In this document: positions 9,435 to 18,474 of the stretch, piece by piece
How positions within the stretch are numbered: position 1 is the first letter of the stretch
Layout: each line of letters opens with the position of its first letter
Assembly: GCF_009688965.1 (NCBI RefSeq)
Contig: NZ_AP021875.1
Coordinates: forward strand, 4,154,001-4,218,000
DNA length: 64,000 nucleotides
Direction: 5' to 3'
Source: Desulfosarcina widdelii
Lineage (GTDB): Bacteria; Desulfobacterota; Desulfobacteria; Desulfobacterales; Desulfosarcinaceae
Position numbers and translations under genes: made by a program
The notes under the pieces: model-generated
Database searches by the model: none
The model's input: only the letters and a program-made list of their open reading frames with translations
What the model was told of the DNA's origin: nothing

Positions 9435-11849
9435 TCAGGCCGGTAGCGTCGCGCGGAATTCGGTAATCAATTGTTGGGTGAGCCGATGATGAATCTCGTT
9501 TACGGTTTCGTCCTCCAGGGTCCTTTCGGCAGACCGGTAAACGATCCGGAAGGAAACGCTCTTTTTCCCAACCGGAATGGGGTCGCCGGCAAACACGTCG
9601 AAAAGATACAGATCTTCGACCAGGGCTTCGCCAAAGCCGACCACCGTATCCATCAGACTGCTGGATTCAACCGCCTGATCCACAATAACGGTGATATCCC
9701 TGGATGTCGAGGGAAAACGGGGAATCGGCACCATCTGCTTGGAATCGGGGACCCGTTGACTCAACAGCTCCAGATCCAATTCGAAAACGAAACAACGTTG
9801 TTTGAGGTTGTAATGCTCCACAACCGCCGTATCCAATTCGCCGACAATGCCGAGCATCTCTCCATCGAGAAGCACTTTGGCTGTATGGCCGGCGCGGGTG
9901 TAGCGGCACACTTCGTCCGGCTGCGCCGTAAACGCCGGTTGACCGACGCCCAGGCAGAGCGCCAACCCTTGCACGGCCCCTTTGATGTCGTAAAAGTCGC
10001 AGGCGGTTTCACGGGTATGCCAGGCAGTATTGGATCGGGCACCGGTCCAAAGCCCCACCAGCATCTCCTTTTCCAAGGGAAGGGTCATGTCCGGTTGGGG
10101 GAGAAAAACCTTGCCGACTTCGAACAGACGTAAATCGTTCTGCTGTCGAGCGATATTACGCTGGGCCGTTTCCAGCATACCGGGAACCAGGGTGGTCCGC
10201 ATCACCGACTGCTCCTCGGAGATCGGGTTGAGCAAATCCACATGACTGCGGCGCGGATCTTCGGCATCCAGTTGAATGCGGTCGGCGGATTCAGCGCTGA
10301 TGAAACTGTAATTGATGGTCTCGGAAAAACCGAAAGCACAAAGAATTTCCCGGACCCGGTTGCGGTGGTCCCTCAGGGCAGTGACGCTGGCTCCCCGGGC
10401 CGGGATCTGGGGGAAAGTGACCGGAATCCGGTTGTAACCGGAAAGCCGGGCCACTTCTTCCATTAAATCCTGCGGCCGAAAGACGTCCACGCGAAACGAC
10501 GGCACCTGGACGCGCAGTATCTGGTCTCCATCCGGGCGAACCTGGAAAGCAACGCTCTCCAGCAGTTTGGCCATGACATCACGGTCCAGATCGGTGCCTA
10601 GAAGATCGTTGGTTGCCGGTACACTTAAGGAGAGTTCCAACGGTTCGGCACTTCTGAAGTCTTCATCAATAAAGCCGGCAACCATCCGCCCGAGGCCCAA
10701 TTCGGCCATCAGGCCGGCCGCCCGGTCGAGCGCGAAAAGAGTGCCGTCCGGATCCACCCCCCTTTCGAAGCGGTGGGAGGCATCGGTGTTCAATCCTAAG
10801 GATTTGGATGTCTTTCGAATGCTGATCGGATCGAAACAGGCGCTTTCGATGAGCACACGGGTGGTGGTGTCCTCGATTTCCGAGTTCAACCCGCCCATGA
10901 CACCACCGACGGCAACCGGCTTTTCGCCATCGCAAATCATAAGCATCTGATCGGATAGCAGACGATCCTTATTGTCCAGGGTAGTAAATGGTTCGCCCTC
11001 GGCGGCCGTTCGCACCACGATACGGTGTCCGGCCAGATTGTCGAAGTCGAAGGCGTGCAGCGGTTGCCCGGTTTCCAGCATGACGAAATTGGTCACATCG
11101 ACCAGGTTGTTAATAGGCCGCACCCCCACGCTGCGCAGGCGCTCCTGAAGCCAGTAAGGCGACGGGGCCACGCTGACACCTTCCAGCAGCCTCGCCGCGT
11201 ATCGGGGGCAGTGGTCCGTAGCCTCGATGGTTACAGAGGTTAAGTCGTTGATGTTTCCATGGGAATCGGGAAGCGAAAATTCAGGGACATTCAAGGCCAC
11301 GCCCAGAATGGCGGCAATCTCGCGGGCCACACCGATCAAGCTCAGACAGTCGGGGCGGTTGGGTGTCAAACCGATCTCCAGGGTAAAGTCGGAAAGGTTG
11401 AGCGCATCTTTCAGACAAAGGCCCGGCTGCAAATCCGGATCCAGCACCATCAGGCCTGAGCCGTCGGAGCCCAGTTCCAATTCCCTTTCGCTGCACAGCA
11501 TTCCTGCGGACGTTTCGCCGCGAATCACCGTCTCTTGCAGTACCGCCCCGTTGGGCAGCCGGGTACCGACATGCGCCAGCGGGGCTTTGATTCCCACCGC
11601 CACATTGGGAGCGCCGCAAACCACCGTTGCGGCTTTGCCTCCACTGTCCACCCGACAAAGCTTCAAGCGGTCGGCATTGGGATGGGGCAGCACCTCTGTG
11701 ACCTTGCCCACCACCACCGTTTCCAGGAAGGCATAGCGATCTTCCACGGCTTCCACCTCAAGCCCTGCCATGGTCAACGCATCGGCAAGTTCGGAGACCT
11801 CCATCGTGATGGGCACATATTCGTTCAGCCAGCTCAAACTTACTTTCAT
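9435..11849 (-). CDS. pheT: Phenylalanine-tRNA ligase beta subunit
   Basis: An 804-residue PheT, the large subunit of the alpha2beta2 synthetase. It opens MKVSLSWLNEYVPITMEVSE, has a tRNA-binding domain (PHPNADRLKLCRVD near residue 57), the B3/B4 editing region, B5, and a C-terminal FDX-ACB domain (PRFPSTSRDITVIVDQ). Length and order are normal. It starts 18 nt after pheS ends, so the two subunits are co-expressed. Confidence 0.98.
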   Translation of the reverse strand: MKVSLSWLNEYVPITMEVSELADALTMAGLEVEAVEDRYAFLETVVVGKVTEVLPHPNADRLKLCRVDSGGKAATVVCGAPNVAVGIKAPLAHVGTRLPNGAVLQETVIRGETSAGMLCSERELELGSDGSGLMVLDPDLQPGLCLKDALNLSDFTLEIGLTPNRPDCLSLIGVAREIAAILGVALNVPEFSLPDSHGNINDLTSVTIEATDHCPRYAARLLEGVSVAPSPYWLQERLRSVGVRPINNLVDVTNFVMLETGQPLHAFDFDNLAGHRIVVRTAAEGEPFTTLDNKDRLLSDQMLMICDGEKPVAVGGVMGGLNSEIEDTTTRVLIESACFDPISIRKTSKSLGLNTDASHRFERGVDPDGTLFALDRAAGLMAELGLGRMVAGFIDEDFRSAEPLELSLSVPATNDLLGTDLDRDVMAKLLESVAFQVRPDGDQILRVQVPSFRVDVFRPQDLMEEVARLSGYNRIPVTFPQIPARGASVTALRDHRNRVREILCAFGFSETINYSFISAESADRIQLDAEDPRRSHVDLLNPISEEQSVMRTTLVPGMLETAQRNIARQQNDLRLFEVGKVFLPQPDMTLPLEKEMLVGLWTGARSNTAWHTRETACDFYDIKGAVQGLALCLGVGQPAFTAQPDEVCRYTRAGHTAKVLLDGEMLGIVGELDTAVVEHYNLKQRCFVFELDLELLSQRVPDSKQMVPIPRFPSTSRDITVIVDQAVESSSLMDTVVGFGEALVEDLYLFDVFAGDPIPVGKKSVSFRIVYRSAERTLEDETVNEIHHRLTQQLITEFRATLPA

Positions 11850-11867
11850 CGGTTCAGGAACACTCCC

Positions 11868-12875
11868 TTAGAATTGACTCAGAAATCGGTAGTCGTTGTC
11901 GAAATAGCGCCGGATATCGTCGATACCGTACTTCAGCATAGCGATGCGCTCCACGCCCATACCGAAAGCGAATCCCGTGTATCGGCTGGTGTCATACCCC
12001 ACGTTTTCGAACACCGCCGGATGGACCATGCCGGAACCCAGCACCTCGAGCCAGCCGGTGTGCGAGCAGACCCGGCAGCCTTTTCCACGGCAGATCACGC
12101 AGCGGATATCCACTTCGGCACTGGGTTCGGTAAAGGGAAAAAAACTGGGCCGAAACCGCAAGGTGGTCTGATCGTCGAACATTCGATGGATGAAAGCGGT
12201 CAGGGTCCCCTTGAGGTCGGAAAAAGAAACCTTGCGGTCCACCAGCAACCCCTCCACCTGATGAAACATGGGGGTGTGGGTCAAATCGGAATCGCAGCGG
12301 TACACCTTGCCGGGAGCGATGATGCGCACCGGTGGCTGCTGCTTTTCCATCACCCGCGGCTGGGTGGGAGAGGTGTGGGTACGCAAAACCACATTGTCGG
12401 ACACGTAAAAGGTGTCCTGCATGTCCCGGGCAGGATGGTTCTTGGGGATGTTAAGGGCCTCGAAATTGTAGTAATCGGATTCCACTTCCGGACCTTCAAC
12501 CACGTCGAATCCCATTTGGGAGAAAATATCGCAGATGCGGTTGGTGATCTGGGTAATGGGGTGCAAAGAACCCCTTGCCGGCATTCGGCCCGGCAGGGAG
12601 ACGTCGATGCGGTCCGTCACTGCTTTGGACGCCTCTTTGGAACACGCCTGCGCCTTTTGGAAGGCTTCTTCCAGCGAACGCTTGATTTCGTTGGCCCTTT
12701 TACCGGCTTGGGGACGCTCCGCGGCGGGAAGCTTCGAAATATTTCTCAAAAATTGCGTGATGCTGCCCTTCCTGCCGAGGTATTGGGTGGCAAGCCGGTC
12801 GATCGCTTCGGAATCGGTCGCCGAAGCCAGGTCCTTCATGGCATCCGCATATATCCGTTCTATGATGTTTTCCAC
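11868..12875 (-). CDS. pheS: Phenylalanine-tRNA ligase alpha subunit
   Basis: PheS, the catalytic subunit that charges tRNA-Phe. I start it at GTG 12875 (VENIIERIYADAMKDLAS), giving 335 residues, the normal length; the frame extends upstream but that part does not resemble PheS. Class II motifs are visible: HPITQITNRICDIFSQMGFD, LRTHTSPTQPRVM, and the motif 3 region GFAFGMGVERIAMLKYG. Gene order rplT-pheS-pheT matches many bacteria. Confidence 0.96.
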   Translation of the reverse strand: MENIIERIYADAMKDLASATDSEAIDRLATQYLGRKGSITQFLRNISKLPAAERPQAGKRANEIKRSLEEAFQKAQACSKEASKAVTDRIDVSLPGRMPARGSLHPITQITNRICDIFSQMGFDVVEGPEVESDYYNFEALNIPKNHPARDMQDTFYVSDNVVLRTHTSPTQPRVMEKQQPPVRIIAPGKVYRCDSDLTHTPMFHQVEGLLVDRKVSFSDLKGTLTAFIHRMFDDQTTLRFRPSFFPFTEPSAEVDIRCVICRGKGCRVCSHTGWLEVLGSGMVHPAVFENVGYDTSRYTGFAFGMGVERIAMLKYGIDDIRRYFDNDYRFLSQF

Positions 12876-13024
12876 AATCGTCGCTCTGTATGGTAATGGA
12901 TTTTCGCTTTTTCCCCATCCCACCGAAGGGGCGGGACGGGGAATGCGGTCGTCTTCACGGTTGCAAAGGGGGAAAACAGCGGGAGGTATCGAAGGGCGGC
13001 ATGGCCGCGACAGGAAAACCCGGC

Positions 13025-13375
13025 CTACCCCTGCTGAGATGCCAGCGCGGCAATCTGGGCAAACCCGGAGGGGTCGGATACTGCCAGATCGGCAAGCACC
13101 TTGCGATCCAGATTCACATCGGCTTTTTTCAGACCGCTGATAAAGCGGCTGTAGGACAGATCGTTCATACGCGCTGCGGCGTTGATGCGGGCGATCCACA
13201 GCCGACGGAACTGGCGTTTGCGCTGCTTGCGGTCCCGGTAAGCATACTGCAGCGCCTTATCCACGGAATCCGCCGCCGTCCGAAACAGCTTGCTGCGGCC
13301 ACCGCGAAATCCCTTGGCCAGTTTCAATACTTTTTTGCGACGTCTTCTCGCTTTGAATCCTCTTTTAATTCGCAT
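13025..13375 (-). CDS. rplT: 50S ribosomal protein L20
   Basis: A 116-residue L20 starting [20 protein letters not shown], with the basic N-terminal arm and [20 protein letters not shown]. The ATG at 13375 follows AAGGAG with good spacing; a longer upstream reading frame is not part of the protein. L20 is an early assembly protein of the large subunit and in several bacteria represses its own operon. The 149 bases between it and pheS hold a GC-rich inverted repeat near 12911-12942 but no gene. Confidence 0.98.
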   Translation of the reverse strand: MRIKRGFKARRRRKKVLKLAKGFRGGRSKLFRTAADSVDKALQYAYRDRKQRKRQFRRLWIARINAAARMNDLSYSRFISGLKKADVNLDRKVLADLAVSDPSGFAQIAALASQQG

Positions 13376-13508
13376 AATTTCATCTCCTTGAACGCCGGCT
13401 TCGCTGCCGTGCGGCCCCGATATCGTCAATCCGATGCCAAAACCATGAAGCCTGCTGATGTTATTCTTTTTCCGTATTTATTCACGAAAAGGCACTGCCA
13501 AAACAGGC

Positions 13509-13706
13509 TCACCCGTTGGGCAGCAACAGCCGGATCTCTCGCATATCGCTTTTCTTGACCAGTTGCATCTTCTTCAACGACCGTTTCCGTTTTCGGGTCT
13601 TGCTGGTCAGGATATGGCTGTGGTGAGACTTTGAAAACGTGTATCGGCCGGAGCCGGTTTTTTTGAAGCGCTTGGCAGCCGCCCGGTTGGTTTTGATTTT
13701 CGGCAT
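13509..13706 (-). CDS. rpmI: 50S ribosomal protein L35
   Basis: A 65-residue L35: [20 protein letters not shown], then [16 protein letters not shown] and a C-terminal [11 protein letters not shown]. Length and motifs are those of the family. It sits between infC and rplT, the standard infC-rpmI-rplT order. A putative attenuator hairpin lies about 100 nt upstream. Confidence 0.98.
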   Translation of the reverse strand: MPKIKTNRAAAKRFKKTGSGRYTFSKSHHSHILTSKTRKRKRSLKKMQLVKKSDMREIRLLLPNG

Positions 13707-13804
13707 GATCTCTCTCCTAAAACAAAAAGTGTTTCCTAAACGGTATCGAAACGGCCAACCCCTTGAACCGTTCGAGTCAATTAACGATCCTCATCCGTAT
13801 CTTA

Positions 13805-13842
13805 AAAATGGATGGCGTGAACGAAAAACCTGCGTTCACGCC
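13805..13842 (-). terminator. Putative attenuator between infC and rpmI
   Basis: On the minus strand GGCGTGAAC (13842-13834) can pair with GTTCACGCC (13822-13814) over an 11-nt loop. ATCCATTTTT follows, with five T at 13809-13805. This is terminator-like and sits in the leader of rpmI-rplT, where autoregulation by L20 is known in other bacteria. The U-tract is short and displaced by four bases, so termination may be partial. Confidence 0.5.
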
Positions 13843-13928
13843 AGCTCGTACGACAGCATGTTTCTTATTGCGCGGGCTACCGACCCCGGGATGCCGGGGG
13901 GCCACAATTCCCTTGCGGGTTGCCGGCT

Positions 13929-14471
13929 TTATCTGGGCGCCAGCACCATCATCATCGTCCGCCCCTCGAATTTGGGGTATTGTTCAACAACGGCAATTTC
14001 TTCCAGTTCTTCGGCGATGTATTGCAGCAGTTCTCTGCCGCGGTCTGAAAGCGTGATTTCCCGCCCCCGAAACATCACAGTGACCTTGACCTTGTCTTTA
14101 CGGTCAATGAATTTGCGGATATGTCCCATCTTTGTCTCGAGATCATGCTCGCCGGTTTTAGGCCGGACCTTGATCTCTTTGATCTGAAAGGTCGTCTGCT
14201 TTTTCTTGGCCTCTTGCTGTTTTTTGGTCTGCTCGTATTTGAACCGCCCGTAATCCATGATTTTGCATACCGGCGGTTTCGCGTTGGGCGAAATCTCAAC
14301 AAGATCCAAACCGTAGTCGTTTGCTTGGGCCAATGCCTGATGAATCGGAAGAATACCAACCTGGTTGCCTTCGGGATCGATCAGGCGGACTTCCCTCACC
14401 CGGATGCCCTGGTTGATACGCGTGGTATCGGGACGCCTCCTATCCATGTTTCTATATCTGGGACCAGCTAT
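13929..14471 (-). CDS. infC: Translation initiation factor IF-3 (AUA start)
   Basis: IF-3, which proofreads initiator tRNA and start codons. The family core is unmistakable: RINQGIRVREVRLIDPEG, DLVEISPNAKPPVCKIMDYG, FQIKEIKVRP and the C-terminal domain ending EGRTMMMVLAPR. I place the start at ATA 14471-14469 because a perfect AGGAGG (14484-14479) lies 7 nt before it. This gives 180 residues with an N-terminal extension similar in length to other IF-3s. The next ATG (14447) is 31 nt from that ribosome site. Non-canonical infC starts (AUU in Escherichia coli) mediate autoregulation by IF-3. Confidence 0.95.
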   Translation of the reverse strand: MAGPRYRNMDRRRPDTTRINQGIRVREVRLIDPEGNQVGILPIHQALAQANDYGLDLVEISPNAKPPVCKIMDYGRFKYEQTKKQQEAKKKQTTFQIKEIKVRPKTGEHDLETKMGHIRKFIDRKDKVKVTVMFRGREITLSDRGRELLQYIAEELEEIAVVEQYPKFEGRTMMMVLAPR

Positions 14472-14679
14472 GCTTTCACCTCCTGAAGACCTGTACGTTA
14501 ACCCCCCTTCGGCCCGAAATTCCGGTGGGTGCCGGCGTGTACTCGACAATGTTTCACCGGGCCGATTCGCAAACAGCAATCCAATACTAAACTTTTTTCA
14601 AATATAGGACGCGGCCGTCAAATGCAAGAAAAAAATGGGGAAACCGCATGAAAACCATAGATTGAAACCGGTATTGCGT

Positions 14680-15210
14680 TTACCCGGGCAGTTGATCCAA
14701 CGTGTAGCGGCACAACAGGCTGTCCGCCCAGTAAGGGTTCCCGGAATCGGCAAAAAAAAGGCGAAAAAGCGCCAGGCTTTGTTCTCTGAGCACACCAGCG
14801 GTTATTGTCAGCCGGGCATCGCGGTACAGGGGCGCAAGACCGGATCGGTCACAACCGGTTCCCCCGCCCATAACATCCTCATAGGCATAAACGATTCTGT
14901 CGATACCGCTGAGCAATATGGCCGAAAAACACATCAGGCAGGGTTCCATGGTACTGTAGAGCGCCAGGGTGGAACGGTCAAGGTCCGGATGGCATCGATT
15001 CAGCTGCCGGATGGCGTTGATTTCGGCATGGTCGATTTCGTTGCCCTGCCCCGTCGAAGTTCCCAAGCGGTGCCCCTCGGCCACGACCGTGTCGCCGACG
15101 GCGATCACGCATCCGACGGGAAACTCGCCGTTCGAAAGGGCCTGACGGGCAAGCGCAAGTGCCCGAGTCATCATTCGCGTATCCGTATCCGATGGGGGTT
15201 GCCTGGTCAT
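14680..15210 (-). CDS. Nucleoside deaminase (CMP/dCMP/TadA-like fold)
   Basis: A 176-residue zinc deaminase. The zinc ligands are in DHAEINAIRQ (His, with catalytic Glu) and EPCLMCFSAIL (two Cys). The segment NGEFPVGCVI is typical of the guanine/adenosine deaminase branch. It is not a clear TadA: the C-terminal tRNA-recognition region differs and is longer. The ATG overlaps the stop of the upstream HsdR_N-like gene by 4 nt, so the two are co-translated. The substrate cannot be told from the sequence. Confidence 0.85.
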   Translation of the reverse strand: MTRQPPSDTDTRMMTRALALARQALSNGEFPVGCVIAVGDTVVAEGHRLGTSTGQGNEIDHAEINAIRQLNRCHPDLDRSTLALYSTMEPCLMCFSAILLSGIDRIVYAYEDVMGGGTGCDRSGLAPLYRDARLTITAGVLREQSLALFRLFFADSGNPYWADSLLCRYTLDQLPG

Positions 15211-15761
15211 GCGATCCTGCAGGTACTGTCGTCACAGGGACAACTGCCCTCGATTTCAAATGCGTAAACGATTCTTGCCTCCATCTCACGCCGGTGGTCA
15301 GACACAGGCTCGAACTCTATCCCGTCCAGTTGTTGCGCCAGGATCTTACGGGATGGAATCCCATCGAACCCCGTTGCGGTCAGTGCGCCGCTGACACCGT
15401 CGAGGATGTCCGCCGATTCGCCATTGGTCACCACGACCACGGGCACCTGATGCGGTGCAACCAATCGGGATATGGCCAACGTCGGCCGGTGGCGGGTCAC
15501 CAGGGAACCGGGTGCATATTTAATCACCATGGTCGTGCGACCGTCAACTGCAATCGTAAAATCCACCGTCAGCTTCCCTTTCCGGTCGCCGGCGGTCACC
15601 ACCAGTGACTTGCGTGGCGCGATATCCGCCTTGGCATAGCCTTTTTCCTCCACAAGAAAACGGGCGATTTTCTGGCGGTAGCGCTCATCGTGCGTATCCG
15701 CCAGCACCTTACCGGTGACATAGTCCTCAAGCTCGCCCAGTATCAAATGATGTCCTGCCAT
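15207..15761 (-). CDS. Stand-alone HsdR N-terminal-domain-like protein
   Basis: A 184-residue protein resembling the N-terminal nuclease-fold domain of type I restriction subunit R: DERYRQKIARFLVEEKGYAK, then PRKSLVVTAGDRKGKLTVDF and VIKYAPGSLVTRHRPTLAIS. No helicase domain and no hsdM or hsdS lie nearby, so it is not part of a restriction system here. The C-terminus has a cysteine cluster (CPCDDSTC). The ATG at 15761 follows AAAGGA. Similar free-standing proteins are familiar in sulfate reducers; function unknown. Confidence 0.75.
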   Translation of the reverse strand: MAGHHLILGELEDYVTGKVLADTHDERYRQKIARFLVEEKGYAKADIAPRKSLVVTAGDRKGKLTVDFTIAVDGRTTMVIKYAPGSLVTRHRPTLAISRLVAPHQVPVVVVTNGESADILDGVSGALTATGFDGIPSRKILAQQLDGIEFEPVSDHRREMEARIVYAFEIEGSCPCDDSTCRIA

Positions 15762-15951
15762 GGGATCGGTCCTTTCATGCAAAGGCTCTGCTTGCAGGCC
15801 AACCTTCCTTGTCGCCTTGTAAAAAGATACCGCTTTACAAAGCGTTATGTCTATGAATAGATACGCTGAAGCCCCAACAGCATTGCCCGAAATGGAGCTT
15901 TTATGACCGATTAACATAATACCGCGATGCTGAAATCACAAGCCAGGCGCC

Positions 15952-17007
15952 ATGAACATCCGGGAACAGTTCGAAAAACGAGAGGCCAACTTCTTGTCCC
16001 CCTTTGGCTGCCAGAGTGCCCATAGCCGCGGCCGAATGAACCCTGAGGAACCGTGCCCCATCCGCACCGCCTTCCAGGTGGACCGCGACCGCATCGTTTA
16101 CTGCAACGCCTTCAGGAGATTGAAGCACAAGACCCAGGTATTTCTCAATCCGCTGGGAGACGAATACCGTACGCGGCTGACTCACACGCTGGAGGTCTCC
16201 CAGATCGCCCGCACCATTACCCGGGCCATGTTTTTAAACGAAGATCTGGCCGAGGCCATCGCCTTGGGGCACGATCTGGGGCATACGCCTTTTGGGCACG
16301 GCGGCGAAGCCGTGCTTCAGGAAATTCACTCCCCGGAATTCAGGCACCACAAACAAAGCCTTCGGGTGGTGGACGCCATCGAGAACAACGGCCGGGGATT
16401 GAACCTGACCCACGAGGTTCGCGACGGCATTCTCAAACACTCCAAGGGATACGGCAAGATCCTTCCCGACAATCCCGATGAACTGGCCTGCACCATGGAA
16501 GGACGCATCGTACGGATATCAGACATCATGGCCTACCTGAATCACGATCTGGACGACGCCGTGCGCAGCGGCGTTGTCCGGGAAAGCCAGGTGCCTGAAG
16601 TCTGCGTGCGGGTCATCGGTCGGACCCACCAGGAGCGGGCCACGACCATGATCCGGGACCTGATCTTTTCCAGTCGGCCGGCCGGAGGCGAATTGAAGCT
16701 GGCCATGAGCAACGAGGTGTTCGGGGCCATGACCACCCTGCGGACCTTTCTATACGAAAATGTGTATCGATCGGCTCGCGTCCACCGCGAATTCATCAAG
16801 GCCAAAAAAATACTGTCCGAACTTTACGCCTATCTGCTGGAAAACGAAGCGGTCTTCGAAAAGGAACTCACCCGCATGGGCATTGCTGGCTGCATGGACA
16901 ACGGCCAACCCCGGGAACAGGTGGTTTGTGACTTTATCGCCAGCATCACCGACCGTTATGCCCTCAACCTCTACGAAAAGATCTTCTTCCCTTCTCCCAC
17001 GGTCTGA
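15952..17007 (+). CDS. dgt: Deoxyguanosinetriphosphate triphosphohydrolase-like protein
   Basis: A 351-residue HD-domain dNTPase that removes triphosphate from deoxynucleotides. It shows RTAFQVDRDRIVYCNAFRRL, KTQVF, the metal-binding RLTHTLEVSQIART and GHDLGHTPFGHGGE, and further HD residues in EVRDGILKHSKG. Length fits the short (type 2) dGTPase-like group. It is divergent from the HsdR_N-like gene across 190 bases and is followed closely by two YkgJ genes on the same strand. Confidence 0.95.
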   Translation: MNIREQFEKREANFLSPFGCQSAHSRGRMNPEEPCPIRTAFQVDRDRIVYCNAFRRLKHKTQVFLNPLGDEYRTRLTHTLEVSQIARTITRAMFLNEDLAEAIALGHDLGHTPFGHGGEAVLQEIHSPEFRHHKQSLRVVDAIENNGRGLNLTHEVRDGILKHSKGYGKILPDNPDELACTMEGRIVRISDIMAYLNHDLDDAVRSGVVRESQVPEVCVRVIGRTHQERATTMIRDLIFSSRPAGGELKLAMSNEVFGAMTTLRTFLYENVYRSARVHREFIKAKKILSELYAYLLENEAVFEKELTRMGIAGCMDNGQPREQVVCDFIASITDRYALNLYEKIFFPSPTV

Positions 17008-17027
17008 CAGCCTGGCAAGGAAAACCA

Positions 17028-17666
17028 ATGGCCACAAACCTGAATCCCGACCGTTTTGCAGCCGCCAGAGACCGCTATCTCCCCTTGCTCGACCGATTGG
17101 CCTCGCTTTTTGAACAGATGGACGCCGCCTATGCCGCCGTTGCCGGGCAGTATGGATTTCAATGCAATGGATGCGCTGACAACTGCTGCCGGACCCGATT
17201 CTATCACCACACACTGATCGAGTATCTTTACCTGATGGAAGGCATAAACGCTTTGGACGCAGACACGGCAGGGGAAACTCATCTGCGGGCCCGGCAGGTT
17301 TGCGAAAAGATGGCCGACGCAGATCGTCAGGGAAAAAGCTTTTTCATGATGTGTCCGCTGAACCGGGATGAACAGTGCATCCTTTATTCCTGCCGCCCCA
17401 TGATCTGCCGGCTCCACGGCATTCCCCATGAATTACGGCGCGCCGATGGCAGCGTGGTGAAAATGCCGGGTTGCGATGCCTTTTTCTCGCAATGCCGGGA
17501 TCGCGGCAAAACCGACTATATTCGATTCGACCGCACCCCCCTTTACCGGCAGATGGCCATGCTGGAAAGAGAACTTCGCCTGGCAACGGGAGTGGACGAC
17601 CCGATCAAGCTTACCGTTGCCCAGATGCTGGCGACCCCAACCGGAGGACCCTGTGAAATCGATTGA
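17028..17666 (+). CDS. YkgJ-family cysteine-cluster protein
   Basis: A 212-residue protein with the CxxCxxxCC pattern (CNGCADNCC near residue 45), further cysteines in MMCPLNRDEQCILYSCRPMICRLHG, and a C-terminal helical part. The family is thought to bind an Fe-S cluster or zinc; its reaction is unknown. It begins 20 nt after dgt and its end overlaps the next YkgJ gene by 14 nt. The pair is therefore co-translated. Confidence 0.88.
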   Translation: MATNLNPDRFAAARDRYLPLLDRLASLFEQMDAAYAAVAGQYGFQCNGCADNCCRTRFYHHTLIEYLYLMEGINALDADTAGETHLRARQVCEKMADADRQGKSFFMMCPLNRDEQCILYSCRPMICRLHGIPHELRRADGSVVKMPGCDAFFSQCRDRGKTDYIRFDRTPLYRQMAMLERELRLATGVDDPIKLTVAQMLATPTGGPCEID

Positions 17667-18432
17667 TCCGAAAGACATGAATCGGCTGCCCGGAAAACCG
17701 CTGGCTTCATCCGACCGCTTTCGTTTCCGATGCCACGAGGGCCTGGAATGCTTCAACCGGTGCTGCCGGAACCTCAACCTCTTTCTCTATCCCTATGACG
17801 TCATCCGCCTGAGAAAACATCTCGATCTGGATTCCGACCGGTTTCTCGACCGGCATGTGGATGTGGTGCTGCGTGAAGGCAATTTTTTTCCGGACGTGCT
17901 GCTGCGCATGGCCGACAACGCGTCCAAAACCTGCCCCTTTCTCAGCGAGAAGGGGTGTACGGTATACCCGGATCGTCCCGATACCTGTCGCACATTTCCG
18001 GTGGAGCAGGGCCTTTTGTTCCAAGAGCAGCCCGGTAGTGAGGAAATTGTCAGCTTTTTTCGGCCGCCGGATTTCTGTCTGGGGCAGCACGAAGACCAGG
18101 AACTGACGCTGGACCAATGGGCCGAAGATCAGCAGGCCGTGACATACAACCGCATGACCGCCAGGTGGGCGGCCGTCAAGGCCTTGTTCCACAACGATCC
18201 CTGGGGCCCGGAAGGGATCGACGGCCCCAAAGGGAAAATGGCCTTTATGGCCGCCTACAATATCGACCGGTTCCGCGATTTTGTGTTCCAGAGCAGCTTT
18301 TTAAAACGCTATCGCATCAAAAAGGCACTGGCCCAAAAGCTCCGGGTCAGCGATCGGGAACTGATGCTTTTCGGCTTCGACTGGATTCGATACTTCGTCT
18401 GGGGGATTGCTTCCAAAAACATCCGGGCGTGA
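17653..18432 (+). CDS. YkgJ-family cysteine-cluster protein (second copy)
   Basis: A 259-residue YkgJ-type protein: CHEGLECFNRCCRNLNLFLY, then CPFLSEKGCTVYPDRPDTC and a downstream Cys in PPDFCLG. I choose the GTG at 17653, which follows GGAGG at 5 nt and overlaps the preceding gene by 14 nt; a longer upstream frame is just the overlap with that gene. Sequence similarity to its neighbour is limited to the cysteine pattern. Confidence 0.87.
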   Translation: MKSIDPKDMNRLPGKPLASSDRFRFRCHEGLECFNRCCRNLNLFLYPYDVIRLRKHLDLDSDRFLDRHVDVVLREGNFFPDVLLRMADNASKTCPFLSEKGCTVYPDRPDTCRTFPVEQGLLFQEQPGSEEIVSFFRPPDFCLGQHEDQELTLDQWAEDQQAVTYNRMTARWAAVKALFHNDPWGPEGIDGPKGKMAFMAAYNIDRFRDFVFQSSFLKRYRIKKALAQKLRVSDRELMLFGFDWIRYFVWGIASKNIRA

Positions 18433-18474
18433 AAACGACTCTTTCGCTACCAAATATCAGCTTTGAGCTTTCAG

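Noticed and set aside
12876-13199. An N-terminal extension of pheS
   Set aside because: The extra ~108 residues are Arg/Ser/Pro-rich and overlap rplT; the family length is reached from GTG 12875.
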